A DNA stretch of 64,000 nt, taken from assembly GCA_037074615.1 (NCBI GenBank), contig CM073570.1:15173685-15237684 (forward strand), given 5' to 3'. The translations under genes and the position numbers were made by a program. Each line of letters starts with the position of its first letter. Position 1 is the stretch's first letter. Source of the DNA: Leucaena leucocephala (taxonomy: Eukaryota; Streptophyta; Magnoliopsida; Fabales; Fabaceae). Positions 46,482 to 58,378 of this stretch are shown here, in pieces. The notes below the pieces were generated by a model. It had not been told where the DNA came from. It worked only from the letters and a program-made list of their open reading frames with translations, and searched no databases.

Positions 46482-48102
46482 TTGCATGGTTGTTCCTTTC
46501 CACCTTTCTCCTTTACTTTCTCTTGTATTGCTGATAATATCTGTTTGCTAAGATAGTTAGGAGTAAATGGGGGGGAGGGACCATCACAGTAGTTTTAAAT
46601 TTATTTGCTTTCTGTCTTTTAACAAATTCTTAGAATATGTTGTATTTTAAATATTTCTTAGTTTTAGGTTAGTTTTTCTTTGAATAAAGCTTCCTTCCCT
46701 TTTAACTCATGACTCTTTAATCATTTTCTCTTCTCCCTTTGATATATTCTTTAGTGATGCGTTGAGGACAATGCATGGTTTAAGTGTGGGGGAGGGATTA
46801 TTTTTGCTAATTTGTGTTGTTCAAAAATTTTAAATTTGTTGGGCCAAATTGATTGGATTTTTCAATGCTATATGAGCGAATTGTTTATGTTATTCCCACC
46901 TTCCACTTAACTTTTGCAATCATTGGGCTTTATTTTTAAATCCTTATTTTTTTATGCATGTGAACATTGGCATGCCTAGGTAAGAATATAATTTTTACTT
47001 ATGTAGTTTTTATTCTTAATTAGTTAGCAAAGTGGAGTGTCTTTGATGCAGTGTTATTAATCTTGTTTTGTAGCTTGATCTTAGGAAGGAAACATATTGG
47101 AGAAAGCCTTGTTGTAAGGATTATTGAGCCTTAATTTTCTTTCTTAACTTGTGTGATTTCTACCTAATTTTGGTTAACCTCTAGAACTTGTCTATATTCT
47201 TTTTCAAAGCTACATTATTACCTGAATTTATGAGCATGATAGGGGCATTCAATTCTAAATCCTTTTACCTAAACACAAGCCATCTCAATTAACCTTTGCT
47301 TACCCCTTTGAGCCCATCACTTTCATTTCATTCCATTAATTTTGAACAAGTGTTTTGCATGAGTTATATTATGTTCGTTATGATTAACTGTGTACTATTG
47401 AAAGTTGTTATCTTTATTTTTTTTAGTTAGGTTTTCCAAAACAAAAAACAAAAAAAAAAAGGGAGAAAAGAAATAGAAAAGACAAGAAAAAGAAAAAAAA
47501 TGTGCAAAAAAAATAACGACAAAAAAGAAGAAAAAGAAAGAAGTTGAAAAAAAAGAAAGAGAGAAAAAGAAAAGAAAGAGAAAAATTGGCAATAAGGCAT
47601 CCTTTAGTAGTTGAAGATTAAATGTTTATTGTTCATTTGATAGTCACATGTTATCTTACTTTAAACTATTTCTTAATACTCATGCATTAAACTTGTTCTA
47701 CATTTCATTCCATCCATTCATTAGCCTTTCACCAACATTACAACCCAATAAAGTCCCCTTGATCATGAATCTATGGTATGTTAGTAGTGGAGATAGTAGA
47801 ATCTTTACAAGCATATGGTAGGTGCTAATCTAGATGAATTGAGTGAAAATTCCCTATTCTTGAGAGTTGAATGAAACACTTATACATATGAGAGATCTAT
47901 TATGTTTCATTTCCTCTATTTTGCTATGTCTTGTGTTACTCTCCTTGCATCGAAGTATTCCATCACTATTGATTGATTAGAGATAGAAGTTACTTGAGTT
48001 GATTATACATTCTTACCTTATTAGTTTTATGTTTACTTACATTGAATTTAACTGTTGGAATTCTTTTAACTAATACTTTGTCTAGGAATGCAAAAGGCTA
48101 AG

Positions 48103-48113
48103 TATGGGGGAGT
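48103..48113 (+). other. Probable polypurine tract of the retrotransposon
   Basis: GTATGGGGGAGTTGA-type sequence following AAGGCTAA. Purine tracts of this form precede the 3' LTR in plant Ty3 elements. Similar G-rich runs occur at 46570 and 46785, so the assignment is tentative. Confidence 0.4.
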
Positions 48114-48661
48114 TGATCTAAATTTTATTTAACTAAAATATAATAATTGAACTAATAATTTATTTAAAAATTTATTATTAATTTTATATTTTTTAAAATT
48201 TTAATTTAAAAATATAAACCTTAGGATGTTTTGTACTTTTAAAAAACAAAATAATGTATAAATTGTTTGATAGGAGTAATCTGTTAACCAATATTAAAAT
48301 GTGTTGAGTTAATATATTTTAATTAAATAAAATTTAAATAATTTAATATTTTTAAAATATGTAAATATTTTTTTAAAAAAATTATATAGAGAATAAAATT
48401 GCATAAATTCAATAAAAATATTAAAAAAAACAATGTAACACTGTTCAAGAGATTACATTAAAATTAGTGATGACAGTAATGCCGTTCTCGAGATTTTTAG
48501 ATTTTATATTCATATTTGAATACAATGTAACACTGATGAGGATTATTCCAATCTGCTCTTTTGTAAAGAGAGGTCAGATCACTTCGTAAAATCAGCCACT
48601 TCCCTTACCTCTTTGCTTCATCTTCCACCTTGCTCGAGGCGTGGCAGAGAAAATCGTAGCC
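48114..48661. other. AT-rich region and promoter/5' UTR of the PIRL gene
   Basis: The left part is extremely AT-rich. If a 3' LTR remnant exists it should begin here, but I see no match to the 5' side. The right part, from about 48560, is probably the PIRL 5' leader. Confidence 0.4.
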
Positions 48662-50878
48662 ATGGCGCCTACGAAGGAGCAACCATCACCGGCCTTTCTT
48701 GACACTGTTGAAGAGATTACAAGAATTTACAGATCGCTTCCTCTTCGACCTTCGATGGAAGAAGTCGAAGCTGCCACTTCTGCTATTGAAACTATCAATA
48801 GCGAGGAGGATATGAAGCTCCAGGAAGTCTCAATGCAGCAAGTCCCCAATGGTGTACCCAAGCAGCTTTTCTCTCTGTTACAAGAATTGAAGAAGACCGT
48901 TGTCTTGTATCAGAGCCATGAACAGAGGAAAGAAGCTCTCCACCTTCTTCAACAAGAGAAGATGTTTCAGACCCTTGCTGATCTTATTCAGAGGGCTTCA
49001 CAGTTCGTTTCTCGGGACGCTACGGAAGCGGAAATTACCAATTTAGCCGAACCGGCGGGGAAAATCGAGACAGATGTTGATATCGGTGATGACAGTCTGG
49101 TGAAGGGAAAGGAAGACGGAGAAAAACCGGAGAAAATCAACCTCAATGTTGAAAGAAGATCCTCCGCGAAGATATCTTTCTCTGCTGGTTAGCTCCGATT
49201 TCTCTCACTCCTGCGATTTTGTTCCCCGGAAAAGTAATCCAATAACAAATTTAACACGGATTATGTTTCTTTTCCATGTCCTGCGCATATTTTATATCTG
49301 GATTATGACTTGAAATTGGAAAAATAAACACCAAACGGTCAAATTCATCATAATTTAGTCTGATTATGCTCTTACAATTTTTTTTTTTAAAAATGTTCTG
49401 TTATATGTATGGAGGTTCATTAAAACAACTCAGTCTCTCTAGAGCACAATTGCTGTTGTTAACCACTTGTATTATCTCTTATTTGGCCTCTAGTTGTTAG
49501 GGTTTGACATAGTAAAAAATGAAAGCCAAAAAAGACAACGGAATCTGGTTTGGTATGAACGATATTTATGGTAATTTTGAATTAATCAATTTTATGGAGC
49601 GATTTCATCTTCCTACAGTAGTCTATGGTAGCTTCCGTAACTTGAAATGCTTATCTTATCAATCAATTTTCTCAGCTAAATTCTCATCCTTTGACTTGAG
49701 AGTATTTTGCAGATGATGGAAACTCAGAGAAATTAAGCCTCATGAAAGTTGCCACGGTTATTGAAAACTGTGCTAATACTGGAGCAGCAATCCTTGAGCT
49801 TAGAGGGAAACTTGTGGACCAGATGGAATGGTTGCCTGTTTCAATTGGGAAACTCTCTCATGTCTGTGAAATTGACCTATCTGAGAACAGAATCATGGCT
49901 CTTCCTTCCACCTTTGGAGATCTCAAGGCCTTAACAAAGCTTGATCTTCATGCCAACCAGCTTATAAACCTTCCACACACTTTTGGGGAATTGATCAACC
50001 TCACTGATCTTGACCTCCGCAGTAATAGATTGAGATCACTGCCAGCTTCTTTTGAAGAGTTGGAGAATCTCATTGATCTTGACCTGAGTTCAAATGAGTT
50101 CACACAATTACCAGATTTTATTGGGAATTTAAGAAGCTTGAGAAGATTAAATGTTGAGACAAACGAACTTGAGGAGCTACCTTATACAGTTGGAAATTGC
50201 TCATCACTGTCAGAGTTGAGATTAGATTTTAATCAGCTCAAAGCCCTTCCTGAGGCAATTGGGAATCTTGAGCTCTTGGAGATTTTAACTCTACACTATA
50301 ACAGAGTTAAAAGGTTGCCTACTAAAATGGGTAACCTGAGCAGATTGAAGGAACTTGATGCTAGCTTTAATGAACTGGAACTTGTACCAGAGAACCTATG
50401 TTTTACTGTGAGTCTGAAGAAATTAAATGTGTCAAATAACTTTTCAGACCTAAGAGCCTTGCCAAAATCAATTGGTAATCTTGAAATGCTTGAGGAGTTG
50501 GATATAAGTGATGATCAAATAAAAGCATTACCAGAATCTTTCAGGTTCTTGTCCAAATTGAGAGTTTTCCGTGCTGATCAGACTCCTCTTGAAGTACCAC
50601 CCAGAGAAGTGGTCAAGTTGGGTGCTCAGGTATATATAAATATAAAGAGAAACTACATTTTATCTCACAAAAACTAAGCACTAAACAGTAATAGTGCTTT
50701 TTTTCTGTTCTCAACATAACTGAACTGAACTTCACTCTCTTTTGTTCACCAGGAAGTTGTGCAGTACATGGCAGATTTTGTAGCCAAGAGGGATGCGAAA
50801 TTTCTGGTACCAAAGAAGAAGAGGGGGTTTTGGTTCTGGTTTTGCTCAATATTTTGCCTCCAAAAGAGAAGATTGTGA
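48662..50878 (+). CDS. Plant intracellular Ras-group-related LRR protein (PIRL)
   Basis: Three exons, 48662-49187, 49713-50629 and 50753-50878 (TGA), joined in phase, give 522 residues. The ATG at 48662 heads MAPTKEQPSPAF; an earlier open stretch lacks an ATG. The N-terminal 185 residues hold coiled segments (FLDTVEEITRIYRSLPLRPS, LLQELKKTVVLYQSHEQRKE). The central part is an array of about ten leucine-rich repeats of about 23 residues (LxxLDLxxNxLxxLPxxFGxL). The C-terminus is basic and aromatic (KKKRGFWFWFC). Repeat type and layout match the plant PIRL family, cytosolic Ras-group LRR proteins related to animal SHOC2, with roles in pollen and gametophyte development in Arabidopsis; PIRL4/5 are my nearest guess. 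Sequence is intact. The gene starts about 550 bases after the retrotransposon. Confidence 0.9.
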
Positions 50879-52957
50879 ATGAAACCTTGTCATTGAGTTC
50901 TCTCACATTCGCATGGCATTTTACCCTCGTGTAATTTGGAAAGTCTTTTCTGAGGGGAACTGTTCTGTGGACTTTTGCAATCGTGTTGTGAGTGTTTCTA
51001 TCAGATCCCTGTAAATTTCTGGTGTTCCTGTAAGTTGAAAATGAAATGTATGAAAACAAAATAATGCGATATTAGTAATAACAGGAACATCATCCTGGTC
51101 GTGCATAAAATGGTTGTCTTTACATTGCGATTCATAAACTCTACAGTGATTTCCAGGGTACCTGTTCTAACCCTTCATTGGTTTTATCTTTTATGTTTTA
51201 CCGGACTTGTGAAATTTTATTCTTATTTTAAATGATTTCACATTGAACGAGATAGACATGTTAGAGGAGTTTTGCAAAATTCATTTTTTTTTAAAGAGAA
51301 CATTTTTGGCAAGAGGATATCGAGTTATAAATCTAAAATCAGAGTCACTTCAAATAATGAAACTTTTTGCTCAGTTCATGTTATATAATTACATTATAAA
51401 TATCCTTCGGTGAACAAGCAATACTGTTTTATAATGATAGATTTTAAGAAGATTCCAATTATAAATAATTCACTTATAGAAGGTTTTTAATGGCTCATCT
51501 GCTCTAATTTTTATTTTTTATTCTCATAAAAAAATTATTTCAACAGAATCGATTTGGATTGGGAGTCACACGAATCCATGACGGTGGGCTGAATAAATCT
51601 TATCCGTAAGTCATACTTTTGTTTATTCCTTCTGATCTCGTTTGGATGTAGGCATGCATGGCTGAATTATAACAGTTGTCAGTTGTTTTTCTCAATTAAA
51701 TAACAAGTATCTTGCCCATTGGCAAAAAGAAAAAAAATACAACTATTTAAAATATATTTAATTTTTAAAAAATAATATTTTATTATAATTTAAGTTATGA
51801 TATTTAGAAATATATATTAACTTTTGAGTATCTAAATTTAGGTCTAAAAATAATATACAATTCACTCTACTAAATATTAATTTTGTCTAGAAAGAAGGAA
51901 GATTTTGCTCTACTTTTAAATAGTAAGTGAGCATAACTTTTTTTTTAATTTTTTTTTTAAAAATAACAAGTATCTCATGAAATGTTTGGTCTTCAGTTTT
52001 GAGAAATTAAAAATTCTCTTTTCAAAACAATTTTCAACTGATATTTTTTTAAAAAAATGTTTCCAAACATACATTTTTTATAATAATTTTTATTATTGAC
52101 TATTGATGAACAAATTTTTGATAAACTGAAAACCAAACACTAATTTACTAGCAACAGGAGATGTAATAAATTATTAATAATAATGATCTATCCGTTAGTT
52201 CTACGAAAATGATTAAGTGCAGCAATAGGGGTTGACTAGAAATAAATAACATAATAATTAAGAAAGCGTTTCAAACTAATGACTAGTAAACGATGGGCTT
52301 AAACCGGAGCAGGTCTTTTCTTAATGTTCATATTTTCTATAGCTCTATGTAAATAAATAAATTATTTAAAATAAATTTTTAATGTTTTAAATTATCTCAA
52401 ACAGAGAAATATTTTGCTAGATGGTATGAATTGTCAAATTAATTAATTTTATATTAAACTATGAGAGCTATTTCATCTCTATCTTTCTTAGCATAAGCTC
52501 TGACTTTTTGTTAAATAAAAATTTAATAAACAAAAAGTCAAATTTCACAATTTTTTATTTCTGGTGACATGACATATTTAAAATTTAGAAATAAGACACG
52601 TTTTCTTACACAAAATTTGAAGCAAATAAATTGATTTTTCTTTTCTAATTCATCATCAAAACCTAATTTCAAATATATATGACGTTTTATCCAAGCATTA
52701 CATATTTTAATGACAGTTTCTTTTTCTATAAAATTTACTTCCTCGTCTACCATTTACAAGGCTGGCAAAACATGGTGTTTGAAAGTTTAATAATGCATAT
52801 AACATTTAAAAGAATAATATACAATCGAGAGAGGCAAATAAATTTTGAAAGAGAAATGTGTGCTCTTGATCTCTTATTTTCAACATGTCTTTCATAATTA
52901 AAAATATAAATTTGTATATATTTTTTATAAAATTTCTTTAAATTTATTATATATATA
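50879..52957. other. Intergenic, nothing recognised
   Basis: 3' flank of the PIRL gene, then AT-rich spacer with poly-T/poly-A patches near 51286 and 51940. Small open frames have no domain. No gene recognised. Confidence 0.5.
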
Positions 52958-53363
52958 GGGCCATAAAAGTTTAAAAAAAGAGTATTTATATAGCTTTTAG
53001 AATAAGATTTTTGGATAAGAGTTTATAAAAAAAATAGTTCTAAATAAAAGAGTGTTTGGATATTTATTATAATAAAAAATTTTATACTTTAAAAATTATC
53101 AGGGTATGATTTTATTAAAAATAGGAGAGATGATAGAGGAGATAGAATGTAAAAGAGAGATGAGAGAAGAGAGATGTTATAAGAAAATTCAAAAATAAAA
53201 TAGTAATTGGATAGTCTATAAACTCTTTTCTTATTCTAAAAGTTAATCTCTATAATTTATCTAAAACTATAGTTTGATTCAAAAACTTCTTAGATAAATA
53301 TAATTATTTATTTTAAAAATAAATAAATTAAGATTTAAGTAAAACTTTAATTTAGGATTTCCC
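52958..53363. mobile_element. Non-autonomous element, simple copy of the intronic 21-kb family
   Basis: About 405 bases. It shares GTTTGGATATTTATTATAAT, GGGTATGATTTTATTAAAAA, AGTAATTGGATAGTCTATAA and GATAAATATAATTATTTATT with the arms of the element at 20971-22306, in the same order. It begins GGGCCATAAAAGTTT and ends near TTTAGGATTTCCC, weakly inverted. The middle is a short purine-rich segment (AGAGATGAGAGAAGAGAGAT) where the other copy has the 186-bp array. Confidence 0.55.
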
Positions 53364-53514
53364 AAACATATGCACATATTGTTTCATATATTTATGAAAA
53401 TTTTAAAAAATTGTATGTCAGTTATACATGATTTGTCATCAAAATTTCCTTTTCAAGTTAGTTTAGAAACACTATTTAAGATAAATAGTAAATAAAAACT
53501 TAAATTAATCATTC

Positions 53515-53812
53515 CAAGGAAAGGAAAATCGTGCAGAGGAAGACTTCGATCTTAAACGAGGGAAAAGTGATCCTGTATTCCAAGGAAGGAAAAGGTTGTG
53601 TAGAGGAAGACTGCAATGTTAGACGAGGGAAAAAACAATTTTAGTTTCTAGGGAAATGAAAGTCGTGCACAGGAAGACTGCAATGTTAGATGGGGGAAAG
53701 ATGATTTTCGTTTCTAAGGAAAGGAGACTTAGTTTTGTTCGAGACTTCGAGTAGAGGAAGACTACGATTTTAAACGAGGGAAAACCGATCTTAGTTTTTA
53801 AGAGAAAGAGAT
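53515..53812. repeat. Degenerate tandem repeat, about 67 bp
   Basis: Four diverged units, each with a GAGGAAGACT..GTTAGACGAGGGAAA core. The AGGAAG motif recurs at 53537, 53604, 53671 and 53755 (spacing 67, 67, 84). The composition is purine-rich. No coding frame runs through it. Confidence 0.75.
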
Positions 53813-53829
53813 CAACAAATAACTCTAAC

Positions 53830-54012
53830 TCCTTGATAATTAAATATTATTCATTTTATTGATAACTAAATTAAGTTATGAGATCGAGTCTTAATATATA
53901 CAGAAAATTTTTATTAAGAGACTCACATATTAAAGTTAAATATGTGACGCGGGTCAAATTTAGATATAGTCAAGACAAAACTCTAATAAACTAGATGAGT
54001 AACCAAAAAATA
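53830..54012 (+). repeat. SINE-like dispersed repeat, copy S3
   Basis: Contains GAGATCGAGTCTTAATATAT (a possible B-box core, GATCGAGTC), AAGAGACTCACATATTAAAG, a GTCAAGACAAAACTCTAATA block and an ending AACTAGATGAGTAACC plus A-rich tail. Confidence 0.45.
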
Positions 54013-55006
54013 TATTATTTATTTATTTGATATAAAAAAATTTAAATAAATTTAACATCAATTTCTTATTAAGATTGTGATATAATTTTAGGGTTAATTT
54101 GAGAGTTATAAGATCTTCTATTAAAAGTGCTTTCACAATAATAAAAAAATAAATTTATATTTTTATAGGATATAAATCTATTTGTTAATATTATTATAAT
54201 TTTTATTGGCAACTAAATATTATCTATGGATTGTAAAATTTTGCCATTTAAAATAAGGTCGGAATTTCTTTTGGGCCAATGGGGTGATGATGGAATTTGG
54301 ATCTGTATACAAAATGAAAACTAATAAAAGCCCAGTTGTTCGTTGGGCCTCATCCGAAAAACAACTTCCGAGTTTTCGTTGAAGGCCATCTGATGTGAAT
54401 GAAAACCCCAGATTTCTCACTGCTTTTCATTTCACTCCCAGTCTTGCTCCCTCGAAAGTCTCAACGCTAGTCTGACCAGAATCACCCACTCGTTTGTTTC
54501 ACAGCTCCTTAGTCCTTGCTTTCCAATCCTAGGTACCGCAGTTTTGTTTGTTGTCGCTTTGTCTGTGCATTTATTGATTTGTTTAATCGGTTTGATGCAT
54601 ACAGAAACATTTGTTTGAGTGATTTACGGAATTCTTGCATTTGAAATCCGGTTTTGATTGTTAAGTCAAATTCTATTTGTGATTTAGTTGATATATAAAG
54701 ACCTGATCAATTGGATAACAGATTGAATAAACATTATACACGTCTATGGATAAGCTTGTTTGGCAATTCCGTCTGGAAGAGTTAATGTTTGCTTTGTAGT
54801 GTTTCAATGCACAATCTTTAAGCTAAATCTGACTCATGGTGAGAGTGCTAACAGCATGTAATGAACTAATGATGGGGGATCCCCTTCTTATGACTGATGT
54901 GTCTTTTTTCATTTGAAGGTGATTTGAACATGCATTGTAAAGGTTTAAGGATATTTTTTGTGTGTACATGATCTTTTCTGCATTATAGAGCTCAAACTGG
55001 ACCGGG

Positions 55007-56675
55007 ATGGCCGAGAAGTCCAGAAGACCTGATGAAGAGTTGAAAGTGCTTGACAAAAACACCATCCATCAAAATTTGGATGTGTACATATGGGACATGG
55101 ATGAGACCCTTATACTGCTGAACTCTTTGCTGAAGGAGTCCTATGCAGAGGCTTTTAATGGCTTGAAGGATGTCCAGAAGGGTGTGGAGATTGGGAGGAT
55201 GTGGGAAAAGCTCATCCTGCAATTATGTGATGGTTATTTCTTCTATGAGCAAGTAAAGTTTGGTTATCATGTGGAGATCTGCGTCACTTGTTTTATTTAT
55301 GGAATATTTGCTATTTGATGTGGATTTCTTTCTTTTTTTTTCATGCAGATTGAAAATTACAATAAGCCATTTCTTGATATTTTGAGCCAATATGATGATG
55401 GAAGGGACCTCTCTGATTATGACTTCAACCAAGATGGTTTGGGTTCTTCCCATGATGATGATGACAACAAAAGAAAGATTGCATATAGGCATCGAGTTAT
55501 AGCCCAAAAGTACATATTGGTAAAAATAAGATGTAGCTTATGCTATATGTACCTTTTTATGAATTCACTTTTTAATCTTTATGCTTTATGAATGGTGCAA
55601 TGTAGATCCTTTCGTAATGTAAAGAAAACACTAATTAAATTTAAAAGTGGCTACTGCAAAATGATTGTAAGTTTAACTTCTAAATTCCCATACTATCAAA
55701 CTGATAGTTACAACAGATGATTAAACAAGTTATTGAACTAGACTGCCACTCAAAAATCTCCTTACAAGTGCATCAAATGCAGATAGTAGTTTTAATGACT
55801 GAAAGTTTATGCACTTGATGGAGCATGAATATGTTGGAACTTAGAATAAGGTTGTAACCAAAACAAGAAATGCTTTACTTTCTTCGCAAGCTCATTCATC
55901 AGGAATATGATCTGGTGCGAAACTTAGCCTTCTTATTCTTGTTTCAGGGTTTAAAGAATCTTTTGGACCAAGAGACAGTTAAACTCTGGGATCAATTGTA
56001 TGAGACAACTGATGCATATACTGATAGATGGCTTTCCTCAGGTATTTTTTACTCTGACAATTTACTGATTTTAATAGTGCTGTATGACTTATCCTATTTA
56101 TATCCACCATCTATAAATTACTGTAGCACGGGCATTTCTGAAGGAGTGTTTGGGAGACAATAAGGATGCAGATTCCTCTGTTGCGCCTCCTGAGACCAGT
56201 GCTGACTCAACCAATATGACACGCCTGCGTGTTAACGTTTTAGTGACATCTGGATCGCTGATACCAACCCTTGTAAAATGCATGCTCTTTCGTATTGACA
56301 GCCTGATAACTCATGAAAATAGTGAGTCCAATTTTCTCATGTCTTGTCGCAGAATGGACTCTTCATGCCAAAAATGATTACAATTCTTAATAACATTACC
56401 ATTACGTTGCAGTTTATAGCTCATGGGACGTGGGGAAAGTTCAGTGCTTCGGATGGATCAAGGAGCGTTTCGACCATCCCAATGTCCGTTTTTGTGTGAT
56501 TGGAGATGGATGGGAAGAGTGTGAAGCGGCAAAAATCATGAGATGGCCATTTGTTAAGATTGATCCACGGCCAGGCACACCCTACAGATTTCCTGGGCTC
56601 ACATTGAGAACAGTGAGCCACTACTTTTCTGTGGTGTATGGAAGTCTGAATAATGAGAACGATGGTGACCAATAA
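55007..56675 (+). CDS. EYA: EYES ABSENT homolog, HAD-type phosphatase
   Basis: Five coding exons: 55007-55252, 55349-55519, 55948-56041, 56127-56321 and 56413-56675 (TAA), all in phase, 322 residues. A 5' UTR intron probably runs from the GT at 54533 to about 54988, just before the ATG in the MAEKSRRPDEELK context. The HAD catalytic motif DMDET sits at residues 30-34 (VYIWDMDETLILL). Later segments include RLRVNVLVTSGSLIPTLVKC and CVIGDGWEECEAA, typical of the EYA domain. The animal N-terminal transactivation part is missing, as in other plant EYA proteins. Family enzymes are Asp-based tyrosine phosphatases; the plant substrate is not known to me. Intact. Confidence 0.92.
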
Positions 56676-58119
56676 TGCTGAATCTTCTTGATGTCATCAT
56701 CCCCCTTTCCAGGATTTGGCAAAATGTCAGGCCTTCAAGTTTCAGCATATGTGTGATTGTGTGAATCACAGCCGTTAGATGGTCGTCAGAACTTAGTACA
56801 CTATGCTGCTAGTTGATGTTGAAGAGATTTAAAGGGAACTACTTTTCTCTGACAATTGTTAGATAGTTAGTTGTAGATATGAATTTAAGCTGTGGATCGT
56901 TCGTCACTCGTAATAATGCATATATAAGATTTACCTTGTAAAGGACCTCGTTTGCCCTTTTCTGTTATTGCTGGTTTGGTGCAATATTGGGAGAGCCACA
57001 AGAAGACACATACCCTTCGGCCTTTTGCCACACTATCCTCCAAAGCGAGATTTGGAAGATTGGATATAGAGTAGTTTTGAGGCAGAGGCAAATCAACCGC
57101 GCAACTTGAATAAATTAGAACCGATGAATGTCAATGTTCCGGGCAATTTTTTCTAAATGGTTTATGATTTTATTATAACAGAAATTTAGGTTTAAATTCT
57201 TTTCGAGATAAGAGTGTCATAAATAAGATTATCTTTAATATGAGGATGCATGTGTTTAGGTGCTTATTCTCGATTGTTAGTACTTTAACAGGTACTGTAC
57301 AACTAGGTTTATATGCTGTTATTCTCAAATTTTGGTTCTTGTATTCCCTATCGTTTGTAATCTGACATTTGATTGTGTTAAAAGAATATTTATTCACTCA
57401 TTATTTCTGGATTTCGAAAGTCGATTCACTCTCAAGGTCAAGGGAACTGCAACCAAAATATGTATTTTTAGATCCATATGATATAGTATGAGAAATGGAG
57501 TCTGAAAATAGGAGAAGCTTTCTCATAAAAGTATTTTATTTTATTTACAAGACTCCATTTTTAAATCTTACTTAGAATCATCGAGTTCTTTTCACTTATA
57601 AATTGGTATTAAATTTTAGGAGATATTTTAATAAATGTTGTGGCTCCTAAGAATATAAACTTTGGCATAATATCTTTAACCTTTTTTTCTTACTTTTTTT
57701 TTGTAAGTGCATATTTTCTGTTTTCAAATTTGAAACTGTTCATTTCATTTGATAGGACAACTTATACAGTATTTTCAAATTTCAAACTTGTATATACCTT
57801 TTTGTGGCTTTTATTATTTGCTGATTTTTTTATTTATATAATTATATTACTTTTCCTATTCTAAAATTTTAACTTTTTTCTTTAAATTTTTTCTATTGAT
57901 AGCACATATTAAAAAAAAATATTAAGAGAATAGTTTCTATTACAAATGACCAAATGAGATACTTTAAAAAAAAATTAAAATACAATTTTCTCTAAATAAT
58001 TAACGTATTTTTTTCAATTTTTATAAATTAATATCTAATTTATATATATATATATATATATTAAATTACAGGAGTATCAAATATTATTAATAATCAAATA
58101 AGTTTTTTATAATTAATTG
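56676..58119. other. Intergenic, nothing recognised
   Basis: 3' flank of the EYA gene, then AT-rich spacer with a TA run near 58042-58059. No gene recognised. Confidence 0.5.
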
Positions 58120-58378
58120 TTTTATTACAAAATTTTTTAGAAAAGTGATTAGCCTTACCCACGATCTAATGGTATAGTAAAGTCTCTCTTTCTTCTAAAT
58201 GATACTAATGCCGGGTCAAGACAAACTATCTATTACTCTCAGGTATAAATCTAGATACTTAAGAATAAGGATGTCTCCCCAAATAATATGACTAGAACTA
58301 AAATAAAATAATACTCTTTAAAAATTAAATATTATTTAAATAATTGTATATCTTACCTCAATTAAACTTTAGAGAATG
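58120..58378 (+). repeat. Dispersed repeat family R1, copy 6
   Basis: Family blocks include CTTACCCACGATCTAATGGT, ATGCCGGGTCAAGACAAACT, a CTTAAGAATAAGGATGTCTC block and AATAATACTCTTTAAAAATT. Confidence 0.55.

Larger units (their letters stand above)
41750..48113 (+). mobile_element. Decayed Ty3/Gypsy-type LTR retrotransposon
   Basis: The parts, in order: a probable 5' LTR ending in TTCA at about 42884 (left edge unknown); a primer-binding site TGGCGCCGTTGCCGG at 42887; a short unrelated leader coding region; the reverse transcriptase, RNase H and integrase frame (to 46481); and a non-coding spacer of 1.6 kb containing three G-rich runs (46570, 46785, 48103) and a 150-base purine-rich block near 47440-47590. 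Primer-site wording and post-pol spacer are like plant Tat/Athila-type elements. No gag capsid or protease domain is seen, and no 3' LTR matching the 5' side was found before the PIRL gene begins. The element is not expected to move by itself. Confidence 0.75.

Noticed and set aside
47395..47592. Phe-rich 65-residue minus-strand frame
   Set aside because: Produced by the purine-rich tract of the retrotransposon spacer; simple sequence, not a gene.
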